Below are positions 17,101 through 25,035 of a stretch of DNA of 48,346 bases, in pieces (position 1 is the first letter of the stretch; each line of letters starts with the position of its first letter). Location: assembly GCA_018609935.1 (NCBI GenBank), contig JAHENH010000171.1:1-48346 (forward strand). Reading direction: 5' to 3'. The stretch comes from Halobacteriales archaeon. GTDB lineage: Archaea > Halobacteriota > Halobacteria > Halorutilales > JAHENH01. The translations under genes and the position numbers were made by a program. The notes below the pieces were generated by a model. It worked only from the letters and a program-made list of their open reading frames with translations. It had not been told where the DNA came from and searched no databases.

Positions 17101-17638
17101 ACTAGAAAGCAGAAGAGAAGAACTTAAAGATGAGAAAAAAGAAATAGAAAACAGAATTGAGGAATATGAAAAAACAAAAATAGATATATTTATGGAAGCT
17201 TTCGAAGAAATAAACTCTCATTTTCAGGATATCTTCAGAAATCTTTCTGGAGGGGAAGGTAAACTTGTATTGGAAAACCCTGATAAACCATTTGAAGGGG
17301 GTATGACTATTAAAGCTAAACCTAGAAACAAACCAGTTGAAAGACTGGAGGCTATGAGTGGAGGTGAAAGGTCCTTGACAGCTCTATCGTTTATATTTGC
17401 ACTCCAACGATATAATCCAGCTCCCTTCTATGCATTCGATGAAGTAGACATGTTCCTGGATGCTCCTAACGCTGAAAGAGTAGCTGACATGGTAGATCAG
17501 TTATCTGATAAAGCTCAATTTATTGTTGTTAGTCTTAGATCTCCGATGATAGAAAGATCGAATAGAACAATAGGGGTAACTATGCAAAAAGAAAATATCT
17601 CGACAATAACAGGTATTGAAGCTAGTAAACCCCAATAA
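14171..17638 (+). CDS. smc: SMC, chromosome segregation ATPase
   Basis: Start ATG 14171 gives MHIKELRIEGFKSF, the standard SMC N-terminus; an in-frame ATG at 14135 would add 12 unrelated residues. The 1155-residue protein has Walker A GPNGSGKSN (about 30-38), a long Lys/Glu-rich coiled coil, a hinge (about 500-655, including GTVADLGDVPDKYSVAVETA and MKGGSKK), a second coiled coil, and the C-terminal head with the ABC signature MSGGERSLTAL and Walker B FYAFDEVDMFLD. SMC dimers with ScpA (and ScpB) organise and separate chromosomes. scpA follows on the same strand after about 280 bases, the usual archaeal neighbourhood. Confidence 0.97.
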   Translation: MHIKELRIEGFKSFNSARVSFYDGFIAISGPNGSGKSNLIDSILFALGLAQAKGMRAERLPEILHESNGKKVNEAIVEVVLDNSDEKLKREELKPLCGEIDNIDEVVIKRRLKKTDKGYNSYYYLNNSSIRLSDLHDLLSGIGITPEGYNVVMQGDVTRIVQTSSTNRRKIVEEAAGTAEFDNKKEKAREELEKVQDSVEVLEVRLDEREDRLSMLEEDRKEALEYKKLKQKKEKEEDKLKYAEYNEIKKEIKDVKEEIKEERKTKQKLVDKVEERKKKEEELKEELEKVDKEITDKGEEEKVDLKQRIEEIKGEIDRKVREIEDIRDSLQKGKKERRNKLVEADKKGEEIEDLENRIKEKKATKSSIKSELNRIEDSLEEIETELEEEHIETKEKYREIKDELQNLRDERAELQREKDRVLDISRRKDKEFNETKNKLNKIEENIKNLKEKRNTTEDNLNRLKKEFDKQRKQRYDLEESKQKLEKKQKDKQKKLREIKEELADQKTSYGRAVGTILNSDIDGIHGTVADLGDVPDKYSVAVETAASGRMNNVVVENDRVGQKCIEFLKNQNVGRATFLPINKMEKRKLGSLPSNEGVIDYAYNLAEFSDEYAPIFSYVLGNTLVVKNMDIAREMMGDHRLVTLEGEIVERSGAMKGGSKKNNRSFSKNLRERKEKLEKQKKEIDKDLKSVISQLNDIEKKASESELNIEKKEKKLKEMKEQIKGLKSKKSELEAQKEELEKEKEKNLNKMEEIEEKLDKISDKINKKEKKETELQEKLEGKIQELEESREEFRRKKEDKKEIIHNIDSDLGKLKMEKGHCKERKQELELKADKIKKEKEQKEQRIEELKNKMKDLEDEKEKKTEKFTEIDEELKELKKKRDNIKKNLEEKKEKRKTLERRTDRSKSRLTSLKKERRSLKEEIEKIEEKIEDIEEVQDNSEKIEKKIEKLEEKMDELEPVNMRAIEEYKEAKKVKEELESRREELKDEKKEIENRIEEYEKTKIDIFMEAFEEINSHFQDIFRNLSGGEGKLVLENPDKPFEGGMTIKAKPRNKPVERLEAMSGGERSLTALSFIFALQRYNPAPFYAFDEVDMFLDAPNAERVADMVDQLSDKAQFIVVSLRSPMIERSNRTIGVTMQKENISTITGIEASKPQ

Positions 17639-17919
17639 AGAAATAAAATATTCTATTTAGACTATACGTATAAACTATACTTAACATCTGTATATGTCTG
17701 TATGTCTGACGTAATGTTTATTGATAGTTTATATTAATATAAATAAACAATTAGTAAAAGATATATAATTATGCTAAAACTGCAGGATGTAAAATATACT
17801 GTTTTTTTCTATTTTGTCTTTAAATTTCTTCAGATATCTAATAATAAATTATTTGTTTTTGGATTTTTATTTTCTAAAATAATTACTTGGAAAAGGAATA
17901 TAGACATTAAATATTAATT

Positions 17920-18636
17920 ATGGAGTCAGAACCTATTGATATTTTATTTGAACTAGCTAAAGATGGAGAAATTGATCCATGGGATGTTGATATAATCAAA
18001 GCTACAGATGTTTTTCTAGAGAGATTAGAAGAAAAAGATCTCATAAGATCTGGTAGAGCGTTTATGTATGCTAGTATTCTTCTACGTATGAAAAGTGAAG
18101 CTGTAATTGAAAACGGCAAAAAACAAGAAAATGGACAACATGAAACGGGAAGAATAGACAATAATAAAGAAAATATAGAGAAAAATAGTGAAAAAACCGG
18201 TATAGAAGCATTAGAAAAGGAGTTTGAGGATAGATTAAATAGTTATAGTGATAATGAAATATCTAGTAGTGATATAACTACATTGAATGATTTAATACAA
18301 GAAATTAAAGATAGAGAAAGTTCTTGGAAACAAAAAAGAGAATATAAAGGAGTTGAAACTAAGAAATCCTCTCATACTTCTTTACCATTTAGTATAGAAG
18401 AACCTGACCAAGCTAGACATGAAGAGGATATAGAGGATGTAATAGAAAAAGTGGAGAAGAGATTAAAAAAATTATTTATTGATAACTCCAATGTTACATT
18501 AGACAGTTTAGTTGAAGATAAAAATAAAAAAGTAACTATATATGTAAGTTTACTCTTTCTAGCTGCTAGAGGAAAAATACGACTTGAGCAAGATAGTTTA
18601 TATGGAGAATTACTAATAAAAGATTTATCTCTATAG
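17920..18636 (+). CDS. scpA: ScpA, kleisin subunit of the SMC complex
   Basis: The 238-residue protein opens with IDILFELAKDGEIDPWDVDIIKATD and FLERLEEKDLIRSGRAFMYA, the ScpA N-terminal helices that bind the SMC neck. A variable, charged linker (about residues 70-165) follows, and the C-terminal winged helix ends with VSLLFLAARGKIRLEQDSLYGELLI, which binds the SMC head. This bridges the SMC dimer. It is downstream of smc but separated by about 280 bases, so it probably has its own promoter. No scpB is adjacent in this window. Confidence 0.94.
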   Translation: MESEPIDILFELAKDGEIDPWDVDIIKATDVFLERLEEKDLIRSGRAFMYASILLRMKSEAVIENGKKQENGQHETGRIDNNKENIEKNSEKTGIEALEKEFEDRLNSYSDNEISSSDITTLNDLIQEIKDRESSWKQKREYKGVETKKSSHTSLPFSIEEPDQARHEEDIEDVIEKVEKRLKKLFIDNSNVTLDSLVEDKNKKVTIYVSLLFLAARGKIRLEQDSLYGELLIKDLSL

Positions 18637-19021
18637 AATTCTATATTGAGTATAATCTATCTATTATATTTTAAGAAATATCAAGGATAATTTGGATTCA
18701 ACGATATAGATTTTAAGTATTGTAGATTGATTTTATATTTCAAAGTTTAGGTTTTTGGATGGGAAAGGATAGGATAGTATAAGTTTAGTCGGGTTGATAG
18801 TGGTTTGTATAGGTCTATATAGCAGGATTATTAATTACTGGGTGTTGGTTTGAAAACTATAAAAAACCTATAAGGTAAAGATCTATTCTTTATTTTTTGT
18901 AAACCGAGAGAACGGCCAGACTTTGTTTGTAGCTATACAAAAAAGAATAGGGTAATCTCATTAATGTTTTAAGTTTTAGTAGTGTTGTCTGGTTGTTCTA
19001 TCGTTTAGGTCAAAGAATAAT
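18637..19021. other. Convergent intergenic region between scpA and fen1
   Basis: Both flanking genes end here, so terminators are expected. The plus strand is G/T-rich in patches (about 18740-18860). I see no ORF above about 25 codons and no convincing hairpin. Confidence 0.45.
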
Positions 19022-19969
19022 TCATGTCCATTTGTCTAAAGAACTTTGTTTTGTAGCTGCTTCTATTCTTTCTAGAGCGTCTTCCACTCTGTTTTCAGAA
19101 AAATCATGTTTATTACATAAGAAATTTTTAGTTTTTTTGTGGTTGGGTTCTTTCCATTCTAGATTATATGAATCTGTAGTTTCAGGGAAAAGATATAGTT
19201 CTTTTATTTTTTCTATTTCTATATCTGTATCTGGTTTTTCTTTTTCTTTTATTATGTTAAGAGCTTTTTTTGGGCCTATACCTTCAACTCCTTCATTATA
19301 GTCGGTGCCTACTAGAATGGCAATTTCTATTAGCTGTTCTTGTGTTATTTCTAGGTTTTTTAGAGATTCTTTTAGGTTTATTATTTCAACTCCTTCTTCA
19401 CCTCTGACTGCAACATTTTTTGCAAGTTTTGGAGCTCCGAAAAGAAGTGAATCATAATCTTGGGATCCTACATATTTGATAACTCCTTTTTTTGCCATAT
19501 ATGCTGCTTGAGCTTCACCTTCTGATAGAGCTTGTATATATGGAACACCTAATAGAGTTAAAAGTTCTTTTGATGATTCTACTATTGATGAATCTACATT
19601 AGCAGTTCTCTTTGCATATTTTAATGCTTCAGATTCGTTTCCTCTACGTTTGGCTTGTTCATATTTTTCTCTGGCTTTTTCTTTCCTTTCTTTTCTTTTT
19701 TTGACTGTTTTTTCTTTTAAACTAGGTGTTTCACCATCAAATATATAACATGGCTTAACACCCGATTCTATTAGTCTGGCATTTCTATAAAGTAATCCTG
19801 ATAGATGTGATGTGACTCTTCCATTTGAGTCCATTAAAGGAGTGCCATCAGGCTGTCTTATGTTTGCTAAAAAACCATATAGTGCATTATATACGTCTAT
19901 CGCTACTTTTTCTAGTTTTTCTAATTTTATCTTTTTTGTTCGGAAAAGATCCCCTATTTTAGCTCCCAT
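19022..19969 (-). CDS. fen: Flap endonuclease 1 (FEN1/Rad2)
   Basis: The 315-residue protein has every FEN1 landmark: MGAKIGDL, IDVYNALYGFLANIRQ, YIFDGETPSLKEKT, SEGEAQAAYMAKKG, GSQDYDSLLFG, and VGTDYNEGVEGIGPKKAL. The Asp/Glu residues of the two-metal active site are all present. FEN1 removes 5' flaps in Okazaki fragment maturation and base excision repair. I place the start at the second of two tandem ATGs because mature FEN1 begins with Gly2, part of the active site; the first ATG (19972) would add one Met. The C-terminus QSSLDKWT is a PCNA-binding peptide, but the last aromatic pair is W-T instead of the usual W-F. Confidence 0.96.
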   Translation of the reverse strand: MGAKIGDLFRTKKIKLEKLEKVAIDVYNALYGFLANIRQPDGTPLMDSNGRVTSHLSGLLYRNARLIESGVKPCYIFDGETPSLKEKTVKKRKERKEKAREKYEQAKRRGNESEALKYAKRTANVDSSIVESSKELLTLLGVPYIQALSEGEAQAAYMAKKGVIKYVGSQDYDSLLFGAPKLAKNVAVRGEEGVEIINLKESLKNLEITQEQLIEIAILVGTDYNEGVEGIGPKKALNIIKEKEKPDTDIEIEKIKELYLFPETTDSYNLEWKEPNHKKTKNFLCNKHDFSENRVEDALERIEAATKQSSLDKWT

Positions 19970-20051
19970 CAATCTAATAAAAGTATTATTTAAATTAAAG
20001 TTGATTGTTAGTATTTTTTTGAGTTTGAAAAATCATATGTTGTGGTGGTGG

Positions 20052-20061
20052 AAAATTATAA
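20052..20061 (+). promoter_or_regulatory. Probable archaeal TATA box of the aldehyde dehydrogenase gene
   Basis: AAAATTATAA is centred about 32 bases before ATG 20089. The spacing fits a short or absent leader. Motif-only call. Confidence 0.35.
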
Positions 20062-20088
20062 GTAAATTAATAAAACAATACTTTTATA

Positions 20089-21459
20089 ATGAGTTCTAGT
20101 GATGCAAGAAAAGTAATCAATCCAACAACAGAGGAAGAACTATCTGATTATAAGTATGATTCTTCGGAAGAAGTAGAAAATAAACTTAAAAAAGCAATAG
20201 ATTGTTTCGAGGGAAAATCACTTTTGAGAAAAAATAAAGAAGTTCTAAAAAATGCCGGTGAAATATTGAGAAAGGAAAAAGAAAAATTAGCAAAAAAGGC
20301 AGCAAAAGAAGCAGGAAAACCTATAATAGAAGGGAAAAGAGAAATTGAAATATGTATTAATATATGTAAATATTATGGAAATAATAGAGATGAACTTCTT
20401 GAAAATGAAGAAATAGATAATGCATATATAAAATTTGAACCTATAGGTCCAGTATTAGGTATAGAGCCTTGGAACTATCCTTTTTATCAGGTCTTCCGTT
20501 TTGCTGTCCCAAATATAACAGTTGGGAATCCTGTGGTATTAAAGCATGATTTAAATGTTTTAGGTTGTGCAAAATTATGTGAGGAAGTATTTGAAAGAGG
20601 TGGGATACCAGAGGGAGGGTTTTGTAATTTAACTGTCGAAAATGAAAGAGTATCAAAAATTATAGAAAACAATAAGATTAGTATGGTGATGTTTACGGGT
20701 AGTACTAAAACAGGAGGTAAAGTTGCTGAAAAAGCTGGGAGTTCTATTAAAAAAACTATATTAGAACTGGGAGGAAGTGATCCTTTTATTGTCTTTCCAG
20801 ATGTTGATATTAAAAAAACAGCTGAAATAGCTACTAGGTCCCGTATTATTACATCTGGTGAATCATGTATAGCTTCTAAGAGGTTTATGATACATGAGGA
20901 AATATATGAAGAATTTTTGTCACATCTAGAAAAAGAATTCAATTCGCTAAATATTGGAAATCCCCTTGATGAAAAAACAGATATAGGGCCTTTAATTAGA
21001 AAAGATGTATTAGATAGGCTGGATAGACAAGTAACCAAGAGTATTGATATGGGTGCCAAATTAATAACAGGTGGAAAACCATTAGATGGTAAGGGATTTT
21101 TTTACGAACCTACTATATTAACTAATATACCAGATAATTGTCCAGTATCAAAAGAGGAAACTTTTGGGCCCGTTGCTGCTGTATTTAAAATAGAAGATGA
21201 AAAGGAAGCAGTAAAGCAAGCTAATAATACACAGTTTGGTCTTGGATGTTCAATTTGGACAAAAGACAGAGAAAAAGCTGAAAAAATAGGGGGTAGAATA
21301 GATGTGGGTATGGTTGCAATAAATGATATAATTGCAGGATCTATAGGTTCTGAACCTAGACTACCGTTTGGAGGAACTAAAAAATCAGGTTATGGACGTG
21401 AACTTGGAAGACATGGATTACTCGAGCTTGTAAATAAAAAAGTTATATGGAAAAACTAA
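20089..21459 (+). CDS. NAD(P)-dependent aldehyde dehydrogenase (succinate-semialdehyde dehydrogenase-like)
   Basis: The 456-residue protein is a complete ALDH. It has GIEPWNYPFYQVFRF (Asn of the oxyanion hole), FTGSTKTGGKVAEKAG (cofactor binding), LELGGSDPFIVF with the catalytic Glu, SGESCIASKR with the nucleophile Cys, and EETFGPVAAVFKI plus PFGGTKKSGYGRELG. The subfamily pattern (PEGGFCNL, IASKRFMIHEEIYEEF) resembles GabD/Sad-type succinate-semialdehyde dehydrogenases, but substrate specificity is not certain. Such enzymes oxidise aldehydes to acids in the cytosol. The gene is transcribed alone toward infB with a spacer of about 190 bases. Confidence 0.92.
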   Translation: MSSSDARKVINPTTEEELSDYKYDSSEEVENKLKKAIDCFEGKSLLRKNKEVLKNAGEILRKEKEKLAKKAAKEAGKPIIEGKREIEICINICKYYGNNRDELLENEEIDNAYIKFEPIGPVLGIEPWNYPFYQVFRFAVPNITVGNPVVLKHDLNVLGCAKLCEEVFERGGIPEGGFCNLTVENERVSKIIENNKISMVMFTGSTKTGGKVAEKAGSSIKKTILELGGSDPFIVFPDVDIKKTAEIATRSRIITSGESCIASKRFMIHEEIYEEFLSHLEKEFNSLNIGNPLDEKTDIGPLIRKDVLDRLDRQVTKSIDMGAKLITGGKPLDGKGFFYEPTILTNIPDNCPVSKEETFGPVAAVFKIEDEKEAVKQANNTQFGLGCSIWTKDREKAEKIGGRIDVGMVAINDIIAGSIGSEPRLPFGGTKKSGYGRELGRHGLLELVNKKVIWKN

Positions 21460-21649
21460 AATTGTTTAAACTATATTTATTTTTTATTTTACCCTCCTTA
21501 GATTATTTTTTAATAAAAAAGTAAATGAAAAAATCGTGGAAATAAATCTATCTTCAATACAATTTATTTTTTTCTTCTATTTGTTTATTTTTGTTTTTGT
21601 TAGAGAAGTTTATTAGTTTAAGACTCTTTTTTTTGTTAACTGAATCAAA

Positions 21650-23395
21650 ATGGCACAGAAAGAAAAAGAAGAACTTAGAACTCCTATTGTAGGGGTTTTA
21701 GGTCATGTGGATCATGGAAAAACTAGTTTATTGGACAAGATTCGAGGTAGTGCAGTAGCTGAAGGAGAAGCTGGAGCAATAACACAACATATTGGTTCTA
21801 CTGTAGTACCTTTAGATGTTATAGAGAATATCTGTGAAGATATAGCTCAAAATATAGAGATTCCAGGGCTTTTATTTATTGATACGCCAGGGCATCATGC
21901 TTTTACAACTTTAAGGTCTAGGGGAGGATCGCTAGCAGATCTAGCTATTTTAGTGGTTGATATTCGGGAAGGATTTCAACCTCAGACTAAAGAAGCGCTA
22001 AGGATTTTAAAGGAGTATGAAACTCCATTTGTCGTAGTAGCAAATAAAATTGATAAAATTGACGGATGGATATCTGAACGAGGTAATTTTTCGGAAAAAA
22101 ATCAATCAGAAAGAGCTAAGAAAAATCTAAATAATAGTTTTTATTCTTTATTGGGTGAATTAAGTGATCAAGGATTTTCTGGGGATAGATATGATAAAGT
22201 AGATGATTTTACTAAAGAGATAGCTGTTGTTCCAACAAGTGCTGAAACTGGTGAAGGTATACCTGATCTTTTAGCTGTATTGATAGGTATTGCACAACGA
22301 TTTCTAGAAAATGAATTAACATTACATGCAACAGGCCCTGGTATAGGAACTGTAATGGAGATAAAAGAAGAAAAAGGATTAGGCACAACAATAGATGTTC
22401 TTCTATATGATGGGGTGATACAGGTAGGTGATAAAATAGTAATAGGTGGTGAAGATCCTATTCAGACAGAAGTTAGAGCTCTTTTAAAACCGCCAGAACT
22501 TGGTGATATAAGGAAAGAAAAAGAATTTCAAAGAGTGGATAAATCCGTTGCAGCTGACGGAATAAAAATAGCAGCTCCAAGCCTGAATGATGTAAAAGCA
22601 GGAGCACCTCTTAGAGTAATATCCGATAATATAGAGGAAATTATAGAAGATATAAAAGATGAGATGGATGAAGTAGATGTAGAAACTGAAGAAGAAGGAA
22701 TAGTAGTAAAAGCTGACACCATGGGTTCACTTGAAGCTTTAATTCGTATCTTAGATGCTCCAGTATCAAAAGCTGGGGAGGGAGATGTAACTAAAAGAGA
22801 TATAGTTGAAGCTCAAACACAAGAAGGAAAATATAGATCAGTATTAGCATTTAATGTAAATATCTTGGATGATGCTAAAAAAGAAGCTGAAGAATCTCTA
22901 GTTCAAATATTTCAAAGCCAAGTTATATATGAACTAGTTGAGGAATACGAAGAATGGTCTGAAGGACTACAAAAGGAAAGGGTATCAAAAATGATGGATG
23001 CACTTGTATTTCCTGGAAAAGTAAAAATACTCCATGATCATGTTTTTAGGCAATCTAATCCCGCTGTAGTAGGAGTTGAAATATTAAACGGAAAACTAGA
23101 AAAAGGAGTTGAAATTGAAAAAAATGGAAAAAAAGTTGGTATAGTTAAAGGAATACAAAAAGAAGGCGAAGATATAGATTCAATAGAAAACGGAGAAAGA
23201 GCTTCTGTGGCTATAGATGGGCCTACTGTAGGTAGACAAATAAAAGAAGGAGATGAACTCTATGTAAAAGTACCAGAAAAACACGCTGAAGCACTTGAAA
23301 AAGAAGTATATGAAGTATTAGATGATAATGAAAAAGAGGCTCTAGATGAATATCTACAGCTTAAGAGAGAAGACGATATATTTTGGGGAAAATAA
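21650..23395 (+). CDS. infB: Translation initiation factor aIF5B
   Basis: The 581-residue GTPase has G1 GHVDHGKTSLLDKIRG, the switch region ITQHIGST, G3 DTPGHHAFTTLRSRGG, G4 NKID and G5 SAET. Domains II-IV follow (TMGSLEALIRIL and GKVKILHDHVFRQSNPAVVGVEI). Its size is right for archaeal IF5B (about 600), lacking the long N-terminal extension of eukaryotic eIF5B. aIF5B promotes subunit joining and initiator-tRNA stabilisation; it is universal in archaea. The start MAQKEKEELRTPIVGVLGH is supported by the start of the G-domain a few residues later. No intein is present in this copy. Confidence 0.97.
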   Translation: MAQKEKEELRTPIVGVLGHVDHGKTSLLDKIRGSAVAEGEAGAITQHIGSTVVPLDVIENICEDIAQNIEIPGLLFIDTPGHHAFTTLRSRGGSLADLAILVVDIREGFQPQTKEALRILKEYETPFVVVANKIDKIDGWISERGNFSEKNQSERAKKNLNNSFYSLLGELSDQGFSGDRYDKVDDFTKEIAVVPTSAETGEGIPDLLAVLIGIAQRFLENELTLHATGPGIGTVMEIKEEKGLGTTIDVLLYDGVIQVGDKIVIGGEDPIQTEVRALLKPPELGDIRKEKEFQRVDKSVAADGIKIAAPSLNDVKAGAPLRVISDNIEEIIEDIKDEMDEVDVETEEEGIVVKADTMGSLEALIRILDAPVSKAGEGDVTKRDIVEAQTQEGKYRSVLAFNVNILDDAKKEAEESLVQIFQSQVIYELVEEYEEWSEGLQKERVSKMMDALVFPGKVKILHDHVFRQSNPAVVGVEILNGKLEKGVEIEKNGKKVGIVKGIQKEGEDIDSIENGERASVAIDGPTVGRQIKEGDELYVKVPEKHAEALEKEVYEVLDDNEKEALDEYLQLKREDDIFWGK

Positions 23396-23489
23396 TTTAA
23401 TTAAGTATAATTTTATATAAAAAATCTGTCTAGGTTTTAATATAAATTCTATATAACCATTTACTATACTTATTAATCGATAAATATCG

Positions 23490-23891
23490 TTAATTTTCCA
23501 TAGTTGATATAGTATTTGGTGAAATTTTTAAAATTATTCTATCTCCTTTTTCTTGGCTTCTATTAGGATATTCATCTACACCCATATATTTTTTAGCTAA
23601 ATTATCAATATGTTCTACAGCATTTTTTTTTGTTGTTTCTATTACTTTTCCTCTAATAGATAGATGTCTATATGGATCATCAGGATCCATTATTGACACT
23701 CCTACTTTCTTATTATTTCTTACATTTTTTTCTTTTAACCTCCCTTCAACAGTGTTTACCAGTAAATTTTTACCATCAAAATCTATCCACACAGGTGTTA
23801 CGTGAGGAAAACCATCAGAATCGATAGTAGTGAAGCTAGCAAAAGATTTCTTCTCAAATAAATCTTTAAAATCCTCTGGTATTTCAGCCAT
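23490..23891 (-). CDS. PPOX-class flavin/F420-dependent oxidoreductase
   Basis: The 133-residue protein is a split beta-barrel: FASFTTIDSDGFPHVTPVWIDFDG, LLVNTVEGRLKEKNVRNNKKVGVSI and LSIRGKVIETT are the conserved strands of the pyridoxamine phosphate oxidase-like superfamily. The TVEGRLKEKNVR stretch is the phosphate-binding site for FMN or F420 as in the TIGR03618-type F420-dependent family. Function is usually reduction of small substrates; the specific substrate and cofactor are unknown. It converges with infB. Confidence 0.87.
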   Translation of the reverse strand: MAEIPEDFKDLFEKKSFASFTTIDSDGFPHVTPVWIDFDGKNLLVNTVEGRLKEKNVRNNKKVGVSIMDPDDPYRHLSIRGKVIETTKKNAVEHIDNLAKKYMGVDEYPNRSQEKGDRIILKISPNTISTMEN

Positions 23892-24085
23892 ACACCTATT
23901 TTATGTTTTTATGTTAAATAATCCTATTCTTCTAAAAGGCTCTATATCTACTAAAACATATAAAATATTACCTAAACTTCGATATATATTTTACCAAAAA
24001 TATGAGGTTATTTTAATATTTGGAGGTTGAATCTGTTTCAATGTTAAAAAAGTACGGTTACTAAATATATGTAAAATTATTATAG

Positions 24086-24685
24086 GTGTCAATATATTTG
24101 GTTATTAGAAAAATTCAAACAAGTAAAGAGGAAGTAATCAACCTGGTTGCTGCATGGCTAAGTCTTTCCCTAGCTGTTGCACTTCTCTTTTCCAGATCTT
24201 TTTTTAGATTAAATATTTTTCTAGAATTATTACTTGTCTCTTTTATTACAGCTGGAAGTGGTTTTTTGTTTCATGAACTTTCTCATAAGTTTGTAGCCCA
24301 AAGATATGGTTGTTGGGCTGAGTTTAGAGCAAATTATCAGATGCTTGTATTAGCCATCGTCAGTGGAGCTGCAGGATTTTTATTTGCAGCTCCTGGAGCA
24401 GTAGAGATAAGGGGTAATGTGACTTTGAGAAACTCAGGAATTATAGCTATTGCTGGACCGTTAATGAATTTATTTCTATATTTTTTATTTTTATTCATAT
24501 CTTTTTTTAATTCAAACACAATAACTAATTTTGGGATTTTTATAAATTCTTTTCTAGCAGCATTTAATATGTTACCATTCGGACCTCTAGATGGAAAAAA
24601 AGTTCTTAACTGGAATAAGGTTGTTTTCACTATTATATTTATCTTTAGTATACTTACTGCTATCCATTCTTTTATATTTTTATAA
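24086..24685 (+). CDS. M50-like (site-2 protease family) membrane metalloprotease
   Basis: The 199-residue polytopic protein has HELSH (residues 63-67, the HExxH zinc motif) in a membrane helix, then GPLMNLFLYFLF, and NMLPFGPLDGKKVLNW, the NxxPxxxxDG motif holding the third zinc ligand. About five or six hydrophobic segments are visible. Such proteases cleave within the membrane to release regulators. The start is GTG 24086, directly after an in-frame TAG; no in-frame ATG gives a full N-terminus. No partner anti-sigma-like factor or substrate is next to it. Related haloarchaeal proteins of this size exist. Confidence 0.88.
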   Translation: MSIYLVIRKIQTSKEEVINLVAAWLSLSLAVALLFSRSFFRLNIFLELLLVSFITAGSGFLFHELSHKFVAQRYGCWAEFRANYQMLVLAIVSGAAGFLFAAPGAVEIRGNVTLRNSGIIAIAGPLMNLFLYFLFLFISFFNSNTITNFGIFINSFLAAFNMLPFGPLDGKKVLNWNKVVFTIIFIFSILTAIHSFIFL

Positions 24686-24825
24686 TAGAGTATATATATT
24701 TCGTACTTTATGAAGACAAAGGTCTGACTAAGATTTATTTATAGACATATTTTTTTGAGTTATGATTACAATGTTATATTTTATAAAAAAATGTCTCAGG
24801 TTTATAGAAAATAAGTAGATACCCA

Positions 24826-24942
24826 ATGAAAAAAGAAAAATCTGAAACTGAAAATGAATATGAATGTGGAAAATATCTCTATTATATAACAAAAATAGGG
24901 GAAAGCATACAAGTATTTTGTTATACTGATCCAAATAAATAA
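24826..24942 (+). CDS. Possible 38-residue protein
   Basis: ATG 24826 opens a short frame beginning MKKEKSETENEYECGKY and continuing LYYITKIGESIQVFCYTD to a TAA at 24940-24942. It has a charged start, two Cys and an aromatic centre. It resembles a tiny beta-hairpin protein. It lies between the protease and the polB 3' end. Support is weak; the only evidence is coherent composition in an otherwise noncoding gap. Confidence 0.33.
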   Translation: MKKEKSETENEYECGKYLYYITKIGESIQVFCYTDPNK

Positions 24943-25035
24943 ACTATATTATTAAAACTATAAATAAGGGTTTAACTATAAGGTACCATCTAAAATAAAA
25001 AAGATACCAATCTTATCTGATAAATTATTATTTTT

